Shown in pieces: positions 8,885 through 20,448 of a stretch of 64,000 nucleotides of DNA. The notes below the pieces were generated by a model. It was not told the origin of the DNA and ran no database searches. It saw nothing but the letters and a program-made list of their open reading frames with translations. The position numbers and the translations under genes were made by a program. Numbering within the stretch: the stretch's first letter is position 1; every line of letters starts with the position of its first letter. This stretch comes from Diplodia intermedia (taxonomy: Eukaryota; Ascomycota; Dothideomycetes; Botryosphaeriales; Botryosphaeriaceae), in NCBI GenBank assembly GCA_021495925.1, contig JAKEKT010000030.1:186001-250000 (forward strand). The letters are read 5' to 3'.

Positions 8885-11383
8885 GTGGAAGTTCTGTAGG
8901 GGATCAATCGAGCAGACGCTCAATCAAGATCAAGGAAAATCAAAGATAAGAATCCTTTGAAATGAATAAATTTACTGGTCAGTTTGATAACACCTCATCG
9001 GCTTACTTAGTGTGCTTGCGTTCACCCATTTCGATGCGTGATCTCGATCGGTCTGCAGAGGTGGAAGGCGGTAGTGTTCGAAGGTTACTGGACTCTCCAC
9101 GTTGCTTCATTTTCTCTACTTCCTTTGCGGTGTTGCTGTTTTCGAAACAGTGGATATAACAGCTCCCGGCACCGGAGGAAAGCCAACTCAGGTTCGACAT
9201 GGATTGCTTAGCTCGTGTGCCTCAAAAGCCACTGAGCCGTGCCGACCCGTGTACCCCGCCCTGACCTTTGAAACGCGAGACGTATCAAGCAATTGATTCC
9301 ATCTACCGGAGGCTTCGGAAGTGCGTCATTGCAGTATTAGGCCTTCATGTTCAGCAACAATGACCCTACTAACCAGCATGCAGATGACGATGGTTGCGAC
9401 GGCTCGAGCGGCGACCTTGCACAGCCGTCTGTTTCAGAATGCGGGGTGAAGAGGAATTTTCTGTTGATCGCGGGCTTGTAGTCGATCTGCAGCGGAGTTG
9501 TGTCCGTGCTGGCGATGATGTGTTCGACGCTGCTGGGCCCGTCCCAGGTCCGAGTTCCTCCATGTTCGAGAGATGATCCTTGATGGTATGAGATTAGCGA
9601 GCACGGGTTGTGTCCAAGCTTCGATCATGGCGCAACTAGCTCGTGACGTATTGACATTAATAGAAGTTGGGCTTTGCAGATATTGGGACGATGACGACAA
9701 GGGATGAGCAAGTGAATGACGTTTGAGAATCACGTCGTGGAGTGTAAGGGAATTGGCAGCTTCAATCAGGAGCCGTCTGCTGGCTGTAAAGCATCCAGAT
9801 CTGGCCGGCATGCCTTTCCTTTGATATTCCAGCTCAGCACCGAGACTTCTCACAGCTTCAAGCGGCAGCTTTGGAGATGTAGTCACTGAGGTGGCGGCAG
9901 CTGCCGTACAAGGATTCTGTACCATGCTGACGTCCGTTGGCGTGGAAATCGGCTTTACCGGATGCTGCGTAAGTGCATGGGCCGGCCGATAAGCCCTGCA
10001 GTCTTCAGGTGGTGCTAGCCGCTTCACTGGGCCATCACTTCCCGATTATTCCAATAGCGCCAAAGTAGCTACCGGCGTAACAGGCCACTGGGACGTCAGG
10101 CGGGTGCTGCATTATCGCGCGAGAGGGCCTCGGGGCATTGCTCGAACGGTGCTTATCGCACTGCATGTGTGCGACTCTCGATTTTCTCAGAAAGGGTAAA
10201 TGCAGTCCGCCCGGCCGCATGCTCGCAGTGAACACAAATGGTGTGGCAACCTTACGATAGCCGATGACTGCGCCCGTTCCCTACCGTGGTAATTAGACTT
10301 CTCAGATGGAGTCAGGGCCGGACGGGCCGGCCGTTCACGAAACAACCTTTTGCTAGACGAGGCCAGGCCGTGACCGCGTGCGTTGTGGGGTAGATGGCGC
10401 AGACGGCGGTTAATGTAGGCGCTTCCGTCGGGGCGCCGGCGCGGCGGAATCGACGTGATTGGAGCATGAACGGGTGGACGAATACTGCATCGTCAAGGTT
10501 GAAACGGAAGGTCAAGTGACGCCGGGGCAGAGTCGGAATGCGCAGTAGAGCGGTGATAGAGCGCAGGGCTCGGCGTGGAGTGGAGTAGCGGAAGAGCCTG
10601 CAGAGGCGAGAGAAAAGCGGCTGGCGCGTGCGCTCGATCGGCAGGAGCGAGAGCGCACCCCTGCCAAAAGGGCCCAAGCGCCCCGCCCGGCCCATCTGCC
10701 GAATCACATCGCTCGCGCGCGCTGCTCCAGCTCTGCGCGTGTCCGCATCCTGCCACTGGTGGCGACGGCACCTTCACATCAGGCAGTAAGCCTGCGGCCA
10801 GCCGCTGCTTCAGGTTCTTAGCCTTGGGCCGGCGGCCGCAGCACCCCGGCTCCAAACGACCCTGGAGCGCCGACAGCCGCGGACGCGGACGAGTGGCGCC
10901 GTCAGAGGCCGCCACCAAGGGATCCAGGGCCCTCGAGATTCGCCTGTTGCATGGCAGCATTGGACAGTAGCGCGGCGGTGGAGAGCGCGCGAGAGCTGAG
11001 GGCTGCATGGCGACTGGCAGCGGCCCGCCGATTGGCGCCTCGGTCGGTCGACGAATTTCGCAGGCGCAAATCAACGGGTCGCCAGCTCGTGGGCGCGGAG
11101 CACGCGGCCTCGGCTGGGCCCTGCAGAGTGACCGTCTACTGTGTAGCTGGAGATCCGTCCCGTTCCAGCAAGTCCTAAGCCCCCGGCAATCGAAGCATCA
11201 TCTGCTAAATTCGCCTGCCACCCTCCCGCTTCTTCACCCTTCTCCTCCTTACTTCTCGGCCTTTCCAAATTGCACCACCGCCCTGTGCTCTGTACCACAT
11301 CAACGGCCGCTTTTCCAAATATCTATCCTGCCAGCAGCCGGCCTTGACTGCCTGGTCTCGGCCTTCCTCTCCCCCTCGCCCAA
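8885..11383. other. Long intergenic region
   Basis: About 2.5 kb with no supported gene. Frames of 190-200 codons on the minus strand (9434-10027, 10493-11074) have no recognisable domain and irregular composition. An open minus-strand stretch of about 95 codons near 9360-9640 reads like plausible protein but has no ATG (see findings). The segment 10300-11100 is GC-rich. The last 250 bp are pyrimidine-rich and act as the leader region of the next gene. Confidence 0.45.
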
Positions 11384-12320
11384 ATGCCTCTCCTCAAGCT
11401 CCGCCATACCCGCAATGCGCGGCAAAATTCAATATCCGCCTCTGAATCTACCTCTCCCACCTCCTCCACCAGATCTTCCCACAGCTCCAATGGCACCGTC
11501 AGCACCAATGTCTCCAGCATATCGTCCTTCGACCACGATGACGCTCGCAACAATTCCCTCTTCGGGTCCTGCTCCTTTGACGGCGCCGACTACTTCAGCA
11601 AGCTCCGCGAGGACGTAAACGTCTCCGACGACTGCCCCAGCAAACAAACCCTGCATGACGCAGGCGAGATCGTCATCTACGACAGCAACGGCGTCGGCAA
11701 GCCCTTCAAGAACTTCTTCCAAGGCGACATGGCCATCGGCCAGCGTCAATTGGTGCTCTTCGTGCGGCACTTCTACTGCGGCGTACGTAGCTTGTCTCCC
11801 CATCCACCACTTTCAACAGTTCCCAAATACTAACCCAACCCAACCACCACAGGCCTGCCAGGCCTACCTCCAAGCCCTCACCGCCTCGATCGACTCGCAA
11901 ACCTACTTCACCATGCCCACGCCCACCAACATCATCGTCGTCGGCTGCGGCTCGCCCAGCATGATCCCCGCGTACAAGGCGTACACGGGGTGCCCGTTCC
12001 CCATCTTCGCGGACCCGACGCGGGCGCTGTACCGCGCGCTCGGCATGTCCTTCTCGCTCGACATGGGCCCGCGGCGGCCCGAGTACATGCGGGGCATTGC
12101 GCCGCCGGCGTGGATCGCGGGCCAGCTCAAGCAGGTCGGCCAGCAGACGCGGCGCCAGGGCGTGCGCAGGGCGATGCGCGGCGGCAACTGGCTGCAGGTC
12201 GGCGGCGAGTTCCTGTTCGACGACGGCGACGTCGTCTGGTGCCATCGCATGCGCAACTACCGCGATCACACCGAGATCAAGACGTTGAGGCGCATCTTGG
12301 AGATTGACGATGACGATTGA
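11384..12320 (+). CDS. PRXL2/AAED1-type thioredoxin-fold (AhpC/TSA-like) protein
   Basis: A 288-residue protein from exons 11384..11782 and 11853..12320. The intron (70 bp, donor GTACGT, branch ACTAAC, acceptor CACAG) falls inside the redox motif. Residues 1-60 are Ser/Thr-rich and low complexity. The thioredoxin-like domain begins near residue 90 (DAGEIVIYDSNGVGKPFKNF). LVLFVRHFYCGACQAYL carries a CxxC pair (C132, C135) at the end of the first core strand, followed by IIVVGCGSPSMIPAYKAYTG, CPFPIFADPTRALYRALGM, and a final EFLFDDGDVVWCHRMRNY. This is the AhpC/TSA antioxidant-enzyme subfamily (AAED1/PRXL2), whose fungal members are largely uncharacterised oxidoreductases. A cytosolic location is inferred from the absence of a signal peptide. 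The start is the first in-frame ATG after a pyrimidine-rich leader. Confidence 0.82.
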
Positions 12321-14508
12321 ACGAACGATGGGATGAGAGATTGTTTCTCAGTTTTTTTGTTTGTGTTTTCTTTGTCTGCTGGACTGGAGAGCTGGGAAGG
12401 AGGAGGACGGAAACTGCGACGGTTGCTCGCCATCGTTCGTTCGCGGTGGCGGCCGGCTTCGCGCACACCATCCTCTCGAACATACGGACGCCAGGTCGGG
12501 CGGGAGGGTGGGCTGCGGTCCTGTGCAAGGGATGATGCAGCTGCGCGACGTTACCGGCCCCTCGGGACGTACGTGACGCTTGCACGCAATTGCAAATCGC
12601 AGTGTACCGCAACACCCTGGGGACGAATCCTCCAACCCGGACCAGCATGCACGGCGAAGAAGCATTCGAAATTCTCTGGATGCTGACACGAGACGACGCG
12701 GATTAGGGGGGTGGGGGATGGAGTCGGCCGAACCGGCATCTCCGACTGAGCCGCAGCAGGGTCGAGGCCGAGAATGGGAAAAAAGCAAATCGGGAACCAA
12801 TGGTTGCGGACATGTCCGGTCTTACGTGGCACGGCGTTTGGTGGCGCAGCGATGAGTCGGGCTGCCGGAGATTTCTTTTGCGCCTCCTCGCTCTCGTCTT
12901 GCCCCCCCTTTCTACTTACGCGCGCATGACCGGACGCGGCAAGCGAAGGTCATGAGGTGGAGGAAAGCTAGGGAGAAGCGAAAGGTGTGTGGATGGAAGC
13001 GAGGGGAGAGGTGGGCGCATTGAGGGTGTTGCGCAATGCTATGCACGGCTATGCATGCGCGCATGTAAGAGCTGCATATGCGGAGTCGGGTCCGGGCCGG
13101 GAGGGGAGATCAATGATCGGCAAGGAGGCAGTGTTGATGTGGGAAAGGCAACTTGATACAGATGAGGTTTTGTATGAAACGGCGGTGGTCATGATTTACC
13201 ATGGTCTTTACAGCGTGCTCAAAAGAAATGCCTGAAGCTCAAAATCAACATGTTTCTCAAATTTCGCTCTTGTTGCTGCCAAACGCCAGGAAAGCAGGAG
13301 CCATTCCGTCTGACATGGCCACGATTGAGCGCTGACGCTCTTCACTGAACCACAGGTGGACCCCCCGCCGATCCGTATCTCATACATCTGTCATCGTGTC
13401 GTACAACCACCACTCGCTTCATCGAGATAGCTACCCGCAACAAGATCGACGTTCCCGCGTCCTTCACCTGTCGATCCCCAGCTCGGGCCTTCCATTCCTC
13501 GCCTCCGAAAGGGCAAAAAAACGCATGGCATATCGTCGCCAAAGTCTTGCACCTTGTGGAGCACGTTAAACAAAAGAAAATATAGAATTCGGTTCCATGG
13601 TACAAAGGTGTGGATCTCCACGTAAACCCCGGTGTTTCAGCTTATACCTAGCGACCGAATGCGCCGAAGCAAACGTAAAGGAAATAAGAATCGAGAAGGG
13701 TACGTGCGAGCGCACTTATCAGCGGTGCCGCGGCTGGGACCCGTGTACCGGGGACCCGGGCCACACGGAAGGGAGAATACTACCAAACTACGGCGTTAGC
13801 CGGTTTCTGACAACGTGATTGGCGACTGTGTCTCTGGCAATCTACAAATATAAATTTGGAGGACGGGAGTTATTATTAGATGTGGAGGCTTGGACTTCGC
13901 CTCGATTCTGTTCGCGGTCCAGCGGTTGAGGCGTTAGCTTCTAGTAGGGTGTACCTGGCCGCGAGCCAGCGCCTGATTGGCTGGGCCAAAATTTCCGGAT
14001 CCGGAGCGGGGAAGAGGCTGGGGGGGCGAACGTCGCGCATGTGAAGAGCAGCGCGGATCGACGGTGTGCATCATCCTGCATGTTTATGGATTTTCCGCCC
14101 ACTTTTCTTACGTTGTCTCCGGTATTGTTGAGAACTGCACCAGAATTGTTGAATAAGGATGCTCCTATATGCAAGACTGCTGGATTGCATGGACTGCGAG
14201 AATGTACTATTCTTGGAATCGACAGATGGGCATTTTCCGGTACAATTTATAGCCAAACCCTGGTAGTGACGATGTGGGCAAACAATACACACCAATGTAA
14301 CCCAATTTCACATGACAGCTAATATACATCAAAGGAACTTAAAATAGACCTTCTCGTAACAAACCTCAGGAGAGTAGCACTCCATCCAAGTATTCGCCGG
14401 TATCCGTGTTAGATACACGACCATTGGTCCACGATGGACTACAGCGCGGCGTCGTACTTCCGCAGTTCGACAGCTCGCTCCCCATGCTGCACACGAGCAT
14501 CCATGAAC
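12321..14508. other. Long intergenic region between convergent genes
   Basis: About 2.2 kb between the PRXL2-type gene and the type II membrane protein gene, which converge. Only short frames without domain resemblance are seen, and I recognise no RNA gene or transposon. Confidence 0.45.
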
Positions 14509-16118
14509 TCAACCCGTCGTCGTCGTCGGCGTAGGGCTCACCACTCCCACGCGATCGAACGTCGGAGTCCCCGTCTCACTTGTCATTTTCCACTCCACAA
14601 TCTCGGGCCTGCCATCGAGTTCCTCCAGCGCGTAGACATGCCCGACCTGGTTAGCCGCGATGGGCGAGAGCGGGATCACATTCTCCATGCCCTGCACCGT
14701 CTCCGTCGCGGCCCAGGGCCTGTCCGGCCCGCCGTCGAGGTACGCCATCATCACGCCTCCGTCCCGCTTCGTCGCCAGCACCTGCACGTACCGCAGGTCG
14801 TCCAGCCGGCGCGCCATGGCCGCTATCCGGCCACCCGTGTCCACGACCAAGTCCACTGTCCAGCACGGTGGGAGTCAGCAAAATATACCTAACAGCAACG
14901 GAACACACACACCAAAGCACAGCACGGCACACAACCCACCCCGGCCAACTCACCATCCATATCCGACGCATTCCACGCCGGCGCGGGCTCGACGCCGAAG
15001 TACACCTCGCGCAGCCTGCCGCGCGCGCTCAGATACATAGCAACATACGGCTGCGAGTCGTTCACGCGGGCGAGCGGCAGGACCGGCACGAAAGCGTACG
15101 CAGTGCCCGCATCGGCGCCCACGCGGCTCGACGGGAACGTGTCGTAGCCGTAGCGGGCGGCGTACGGGTAGGCGACGTGGGTCCGGGCGTCGTCGGCGTC
15201 GGCGAAGGCCAGCATGTTGGTCTGCACGCACGCGGCGCCCGCGCACGCGTCGGCGTAGCCGGCCAGCGACGAGTTGGATGCGGCCCGGTAGTTGCTCTGG
15301 TCCGGCGTCGGCGCCACCTGCCACGTCTGCCCGATCATGCGGTTCTTGACGAAGCGCGCGCGGATCTGGTTGGTGCCCGTGTCGAGGTAGCGCAGGCCGA
15401 ATTCGCTTTCTACTTCGTTGTTTTCCTGGGATTTGGGGGGGTTTTTTAATTATGGCTTTTTGTGGGCTCGGTGTGCGCCGGGGTTGGGGTCGCTGCTTAC
15501 CGTTACGCTGGCTTCGGGGAAGTAGTTGAAGGCTGCGATTGGAGTGCCGTTTTTGGGAGAGGTGCCGGTGGTGTTTACTTGGGAGAGGCTCCACGCACTT
15601 CCGTCTGAGGCTTCGCGATCGGCCATCCATATGTCGAGGGATCCGTCTTGGAAATACACCTGTGAGTGCTCCTTCTCTTGCGGGTCCGTGTAGTTTGTGG
15701 CCGAGAGCTGTGAAAAAAATGCAACCCGTCCGCTGGTATCGGTGGCGGTAGTGGTGCCGCTACTGTCGCCGCTGCTATTCGAAGACGAGTGCTTTTTGTT
15801 CGTGGACACGCCAACGCCAACACCGACAGCGATACCGATGACGATGGCGAGGATTACGGCGAAGAGCACGAGCCAGAATGTTCTTTTACGCAACCCACAT
15901 ACCGTTTGTGGTTTTCTCTGTTCTGGGACTCTTGCATCTCCGGCCCCGTAATTGTTCTGTACGACCTCCGGATAATCGTGGTTTGGTGTGACCTCTGGAA
16001 GGTTGTCGCCAGACTTCACCTGGGGGAGGTCCTCATTCGATTTGACCTGTGGAAGATTTGCGCTCTCGTCAACCTCCAGTGTGCTGTATCCGCCGGCTTG
16101 CGTGGGCTTTTGGTCCAT
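14509..16118 (-). CDS. Type II membrane protein with possible fucose-lectin-like ectodomain
   Basis: A 478-residue protein from complement(join(14509..14855,14954..15425,15501..16118)). The cytoplasmic N-terminus holds near-tandem short repeats (NLPQVKS, DLPQVKS, NLPEVTP, YPEVVQ, residues 21-54). A basic patch (LRKRT) precedes one strongly hydrophobic helix at 81-104, then a Ser/Thr/Asn-rich stalk and an ectodomain of about 330 residues. Repeating units such as SLDIWMADREA, NEVESEFGLRYLDTGT, GRLREVYFGVEPAPAWNASD and DDLRYVQVLATKRDGGVM suggest beta-propeller blades like those of fungal fucose-specific lectins. This fold assignment is inferred from pattern only. The introns (GTAAGC...CCCAG and GTGAGT...GACAG with GCTGAC) join in frame. 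The topology implies a cell-surface or secretory-pathway glycan-binding role, but function is unproven. Confidence 0.7.
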
Positions 16119-17379
16119 GGCGATGTCGGGACAGTGAATCCTTTCTCAGCTTCAAACTGCGGGGAGCCCTCATTTTGAACAATCCTACAAACTCATGCCG
16201 GGGAAATACATGGTGATCTTTGGGGGCGGTCCTGCAGGCCGTCGATCCTGGTGTGTTACAGCGACAAGCCAACATGGTACGAGATCATATGATAGGTTGA
16301 CTTCTCTTGGCCGAGAGCTTGGCTGCCGTTGGTCAAGAGCTTGGCAACTGTGGCGCCTATGCATGGTCAACAGGGGGCCGAATATGAAACCGGCAAAGAG
16401 CGGCAGCTTGGATATTCCTACACACTCCAAATGGCAGACCGGACTTGGCGTCAGACTTGAATTGAGTAGATCAACATGCTGACACGCAGCGGTTATAAAG
16501 AACCCTAGTCGCATGAATATACTCTGCGTCGACTCACGTCAAGGCCGCTTATCGAACGCACTTACCCGGCATCCCACTCCTCCCCCACCCATGCACACAA
16601 CTTGACAAGATCCTTATTTAAACGTTGCACTAAGTGTTTTCAGTCAAGGTGCGCCCGGATGCATCCGTCTTCTTCCTCATCAGCGATCCTTTTACAGATG
16701 CTCATTCATGTTTGTTTGAGTTCATGAAATCTCAGGACCCGTTTCCAAAAGGAACTAGTTCAGAAAACCCTCCCTTCACGCCGCGGCGCCTTGTTGATGA
16801 AATGACTTAGTAGTTGCCCATCTGTACAGTTTGGGTTTTCCACCGGTCTCCCGGGAGGGGGGGGGGGGATGGAGGGAAGTGAGATTGCTGTGTACAGGTG
16901 AGGGTGTTGATTGTGTTTCTGGTCAAGGCGCCTTGCGTTTCCTTGTCTTTATCCGTTATGCATTCTTACTGGGCTTGCACGAGTTAGCATCGCAATCATG
17001 AAGAACCGGGCATTTCTAGATCATAACCCCCTGAAAAGATGACATGGCGATATTGATTGAGTCTGGAAGATATAAGCCAAGGATATATATCGAATGGAAA
17101 GTATGCCTTTAGTCAGCGTGTCACATGGGAGCAGATGGAACAAACACCCCATACGAGGCTTTTCCTGTCTCCTTCTTGGCAGGCAACCAGTAGACACGAT
17201 ATCCATACGTTGTTGCACCAGATATTGGACGTCTAATCCGTTTCATAGAAAGTAACTCTATTCTGTACAAGTTCGTGATCATATCAAAACAGCACAAGAG
17301 TATGTGCACATCGCAATACTCCGATCCAATGCCTGACCCATGTTACAAGAAAACAAAAATGCGAAACAAATATCAAAAT
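16119..17379. other. Intergenic region with a 12-G run
   Basis: Lies between the start of the type II membrane protein gene and the stop of the permease gene. A run of 12 G at 16857-16868 is the only notable feature; small frames here look random. Confidence 0.5.
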
Positions 17380-19034
17380 CTAAGCCTCAACCGCGTGTTT
17401 CGAATCCGGGTCGAGCACGTGGGCCTTATTGTCGCCTTCAATGCTGCCAGCCTGGCCAACCTTGGTCGCTTCTATCACCTCCAAACCCTCGTCGATCTTG
17501 GGGCCGCGGTAGTTCTTCCTGCCATCGACGACCCACGTGATGCCGCTGATGATGATGACAATGGCAAAGACAACAATGCAGTAATTCATGTTGGAGCCTG
17601 TGACGGGGAGCTCAGGCGGGAAGACGAACAGGACGGTGGTAACGATGACATATGCGACGCCAATCTAACGGAGAAGCAATGTTAGCTATGATCCATTGTT
17701 AGGAGTGAGGTAGAGGGAATGCTTACCAGGTTCGCAACCCACGCAACCGGCTCGGGCAAGGTCCAGCTCCGGGGCGGAAGCATCTTGCGACCGCGCAGGC
17801 AATTGATAGCGATAGGGAGCCCGTACGAAATACCAAGAGAGACAACGGAGGCGGCGGTAATGGCGTTGAACGCGCTGTCAGAGCCAAGGAAGATGCAGCC
17901 GAAAATGATAACCCAGGAGGTGGTGAAGATCAGAGCATTGAGCGGGATATCAAGGCCATGATGAACCTTGGCCAGCTGCCTGGAGAAGGGAAGACCGCCG
18001 TCACGTGCGAAGGCGTAGACCATGCGCGACGAAGTGGTCATGATGGAGGTGGTGGCGAAGAGCATGCAGACAAGGGGGAAGATGAGCAGGCAAATGGCGC
18101 CAGCGTGGGAGTTGGTGGCGTTGAAGAGAATTTGGAGTAGCGGGCCAGCCGAGGAGGAGATGACATCGTCAATGTTGCCAGCAACGAACAGAAGGCAAAC
18201 GAGGAAAACGAAGCCGGTGAAGGTGCCGATGGCGACGCAGTACACCATGATCTTGGGTCCCTCGACGGCGGCGTTGGGGATTTCCTCGATCATGTGGGCG
18301 ACGGCATCGAAGCCGGTGAGACCGAGGCCACCCTGCAGAAGACCAAGGAGCCAGGCAATGCCATCAGGCCAGCCCGTCTCGTTGATGAACTCGCGGAAAA
18401 CAAAGTCGCCGGAGGAGTAGTTGGGCGAGGCGCATGCCAGGATGGTGATGCAAATGATGGCGAAGCCGGCAATGGACCAAGAAATGGCAGCCTTGTTGAC
18501 ATAGGGCAGGGCCGAGTTGGCAAAGGCGTTGATGCAGAAAGCGAGGACGTTGTAGCCAATGTAGATGAGGAACTGGTGCCAGGCCTCCGGTTCGTAGTTG
18601 GGATTCTCAAGGGAGATGACGCCGACAACGAGCTGACTGCCCAGCAGGCCGCCGGTGCAGACAAGAGCAATCCAGCCGAAGGTGTTGATCCATCCCGTCA
18701 CCCAGCTCAGGGCAGGCACCCAGGCCTTCCAGCTGATGACGGCAACCCAGTGGTACTGGCCACCGGCGGTTGGGTAGGCGGAGAGGAACTCGGCAAGCGA
18801 GGCGGCCAGGCAGAGGTTGCAGATGCCGGCAGTGATCAAACCCCAGACAACGCTAGTAGGACCGCCGGACGGCAGGGCCAGGGAGAGCGAGGTGGATAGA
18901 GCGGTCCAGGAATTGAGGATTGCGAAGGCCAGGCCCAGCATGGACAGGAAGGAGAACTGGCGCTTCAGCTCGCCCTTGTGGCCAAGGGTCTCGAGCTGGA
19001 GCTCGTCGGCGGTGAGGTCTGCGGAGCGCGCCAT
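17380..19034 (-). CDS. Amino acid/choline-type permease (APC superfamily, ACT family)
   Basis: A 530-residue polytopic transporter from complement(join(17380..17664,17727..19034)). The single 62-bp intron (GTAAGC...GTTAG) sits between helices near the C-terminus. The cytoplasmic N-terminus (LQLETLGHKGELKRQFSFLS) leads into about 12 hydrophobic segments. Hallmarks of the fungal choline/GABA permease group are FAILNSWTALSTSLSLALPS in TM1, AEFLSAYPTAGGQYHWVA after TM2, GFDAVAHMIEEIPNA in the TM6 loop region, and TSSRMVYAFARDGGLP. The family imports choline, GABA, ethanolamine or other amines and amino acids with protons at the plasma membrane; which substrate applies here cannot be told. The C-tail is hydrophilic (KHAVEA end). 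Confidence 0.88.
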
Positions 19035-19784
19035 GTTGTCGAGCGCTGGGGCGGAGACGAGGAGGAGAGAGACGGCGGATGAAGAGTCGTCTTAGCGGGT
19101 AGAGGTGGCAAGTAAATACCTGTTAGGGCAGAGGCGCCCTACGAGGAGCCGGCGCTGATAGGCCCCCGCGTTCGGCGGTATGGGCGCTGTTTGTGCCTGG
19201 AGCTAGCGGATTTGTATCTGGGCCTTAGTGATGAAATTAGAAAGCTGTTACCAAACCCCGTCGCGCCGGAGCCAATCACGCGCGGGCAGGCTCCGCAGAG
19301 TTGCCGTTTGCAGCAACGCGCGGCTGGAGCTCTGGTCGAGGCGAGAGCGAGCACGGCGGCGGAGTGCGGAGAGATGGCACGGGATGCATCGAGGCCGTCT
19401 GGGGATGGCCTTTTCTGGGGCAGCGGCGCGCTGACTTCACAGCAGCGCTCAGCGAGGCCTGGGGGTCACCGACGGTCAGCTGGGGGCCGGCCGGGTCGGT
19501 CAAATACGCGTGCTAGCTGCCGTCATGATCGCCCGGGCTAGCCTTCTCGTCAGGTAAGCAGCCGCCGTCTGCCGACGCATCCAATGGCTATCTGGGCCGC
19601 TCGTGGGATGGGCGTGTAGGGCTGCATTTAGGTTATCAGCGTGGCGGAGCGGGCCTTTTCGCCTCTGGTCGACCGAGGCCTTGTCACGTAACGAGCTGAC
19701 GCGGGTGCAGGGCGCAGAGACAAGGCGACACGGCGCATTCAAGCTTTTCGTCCAAGCACCGCAGCCACCGCGCCGCACTGACCG

Positions 19785-19790
19785 CACGTG
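19785..19790. promoter_or_regulatory. CACGTG motif (candidate Pho4/NUC-1-type site)
   Basis: Palindromic E-box about 660 bp upstream of the phytase ATG at 20449. The Pho4/NUC-1 basic helix-loop-helix regulators of phosphate-starvation genes bind CACGTG; other bHLH factors do too, so the assignment is inference from context. Confidence 0.35.
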
Positions 19791-20244
19791 ACATGACGCG
19801 GGCCGGCCATGTCTCCGGACTTTCCCAGCTGGAGCGCTAAGCCCGCTGCAGCCGAAAGGGACCGCGGGACTTAGTCGCAGTAGCGTCGCGCGCCCTCAAC
19901 TTCACCTCAACGTCCGCATCGCCCAGCGCTGGCCGTCGAGAGCGTGTGCACGATTGCGATACCGCTGCGCACTTGTGACCCGCAGCTGCAAGTTTTTTTT
20001 CCCTCGGCTGTGCGGCTCGCGCGTATAATGTTGCCCGCTTATAAGACGGGGCCCCTGAAACAGGCTATTGTCATGCATGAGGATGAGGAAGAAGTCGAGC
20101 TGCTGGACTCGCGCCGCCGCAGCAGCAGCAGCGACAATGGCCATCAAGGTAAGTTTGGCTTCCGAGCGGGTGCGCGCCGGCGACGCAAGCCCTTCTCTGC
20201 TTCCTGTGCCGTCTCGCTTGGCCCAATCGCCTTGATCAGCCCTG

Positions 20245-20250
20245 CACGTG
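20245..20250. promoter_or_regulatory. CACGTG motif proximal to phytase
   Basis: Second CACGTG, about 200 bp upstream of the ATG at 20449 in a gene for phosphate release. The spacing is suitable for a phosphate-starvation activator site. If the longer gene model is right, it would fall in the first intron. Confidence 0.4.
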
Positions 20251-20384
20251 CTGCGCCGGTGCCGGCCCCCAGCTGTCTGCTTTGTGCCTGAACCGACGCT
20301 CTTAGATCAACACCTGCCCCTCGTGGGCAGTGTGGCCGGTGGCCGTCGCGTGTTTCAAGACCCAAGTTCCCGGGTCCAGCGCAT

Positions 20385-20391
20385 TATAAAA
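20385..20391 (+). promoter_or_regulatory. TATA box candidate of the phytase gene
   Basis: TATAAAA lies 58 bp upstream of the ATG at 20449, followed by a CT-rich stretch as is common at fungal transcription starts. It conflicts with the longer gene model, in which it would be coding. Confidence 0.45.
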
Positions 20392-20448
20392 TCTCTCTCT
20401 CCGTCGAAACACACTGGTCCACCGACCATCGGGCCTCGCACTCTCACT

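Larger units (their letters stand above)
19035..20448. other. Divergent promoter region of permease and phytase genes
   Basis: About 1.4 kb, GC-rich, separating the minus-strand permease and plus-strand phytase. It contains two CACGTG palindromes (19785-19790, 20245-20250) and a TATAAAA element (20385-20391). An acidic/Arg-Ser frame at 20073-20148 ending in a perfect donor could be an upstream coding exon of the phytase (see findings). Confidence 0.55.

Noticed and set aside
9434..10027. 197-codon minus-strand ORF
   Set aside because: No recognisable domain, irregular composition, and no splice-linked partner; treated as chance.
10493..11074. 193-codon minus-strand ORF and overlapping plus-strand ORF
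   Set aside because: Both strands are open because of high GC; neither shows conserved motifs.
12580..12855. Short ORFs on both strands
   Set aside because: No coding signal beyond open frame.
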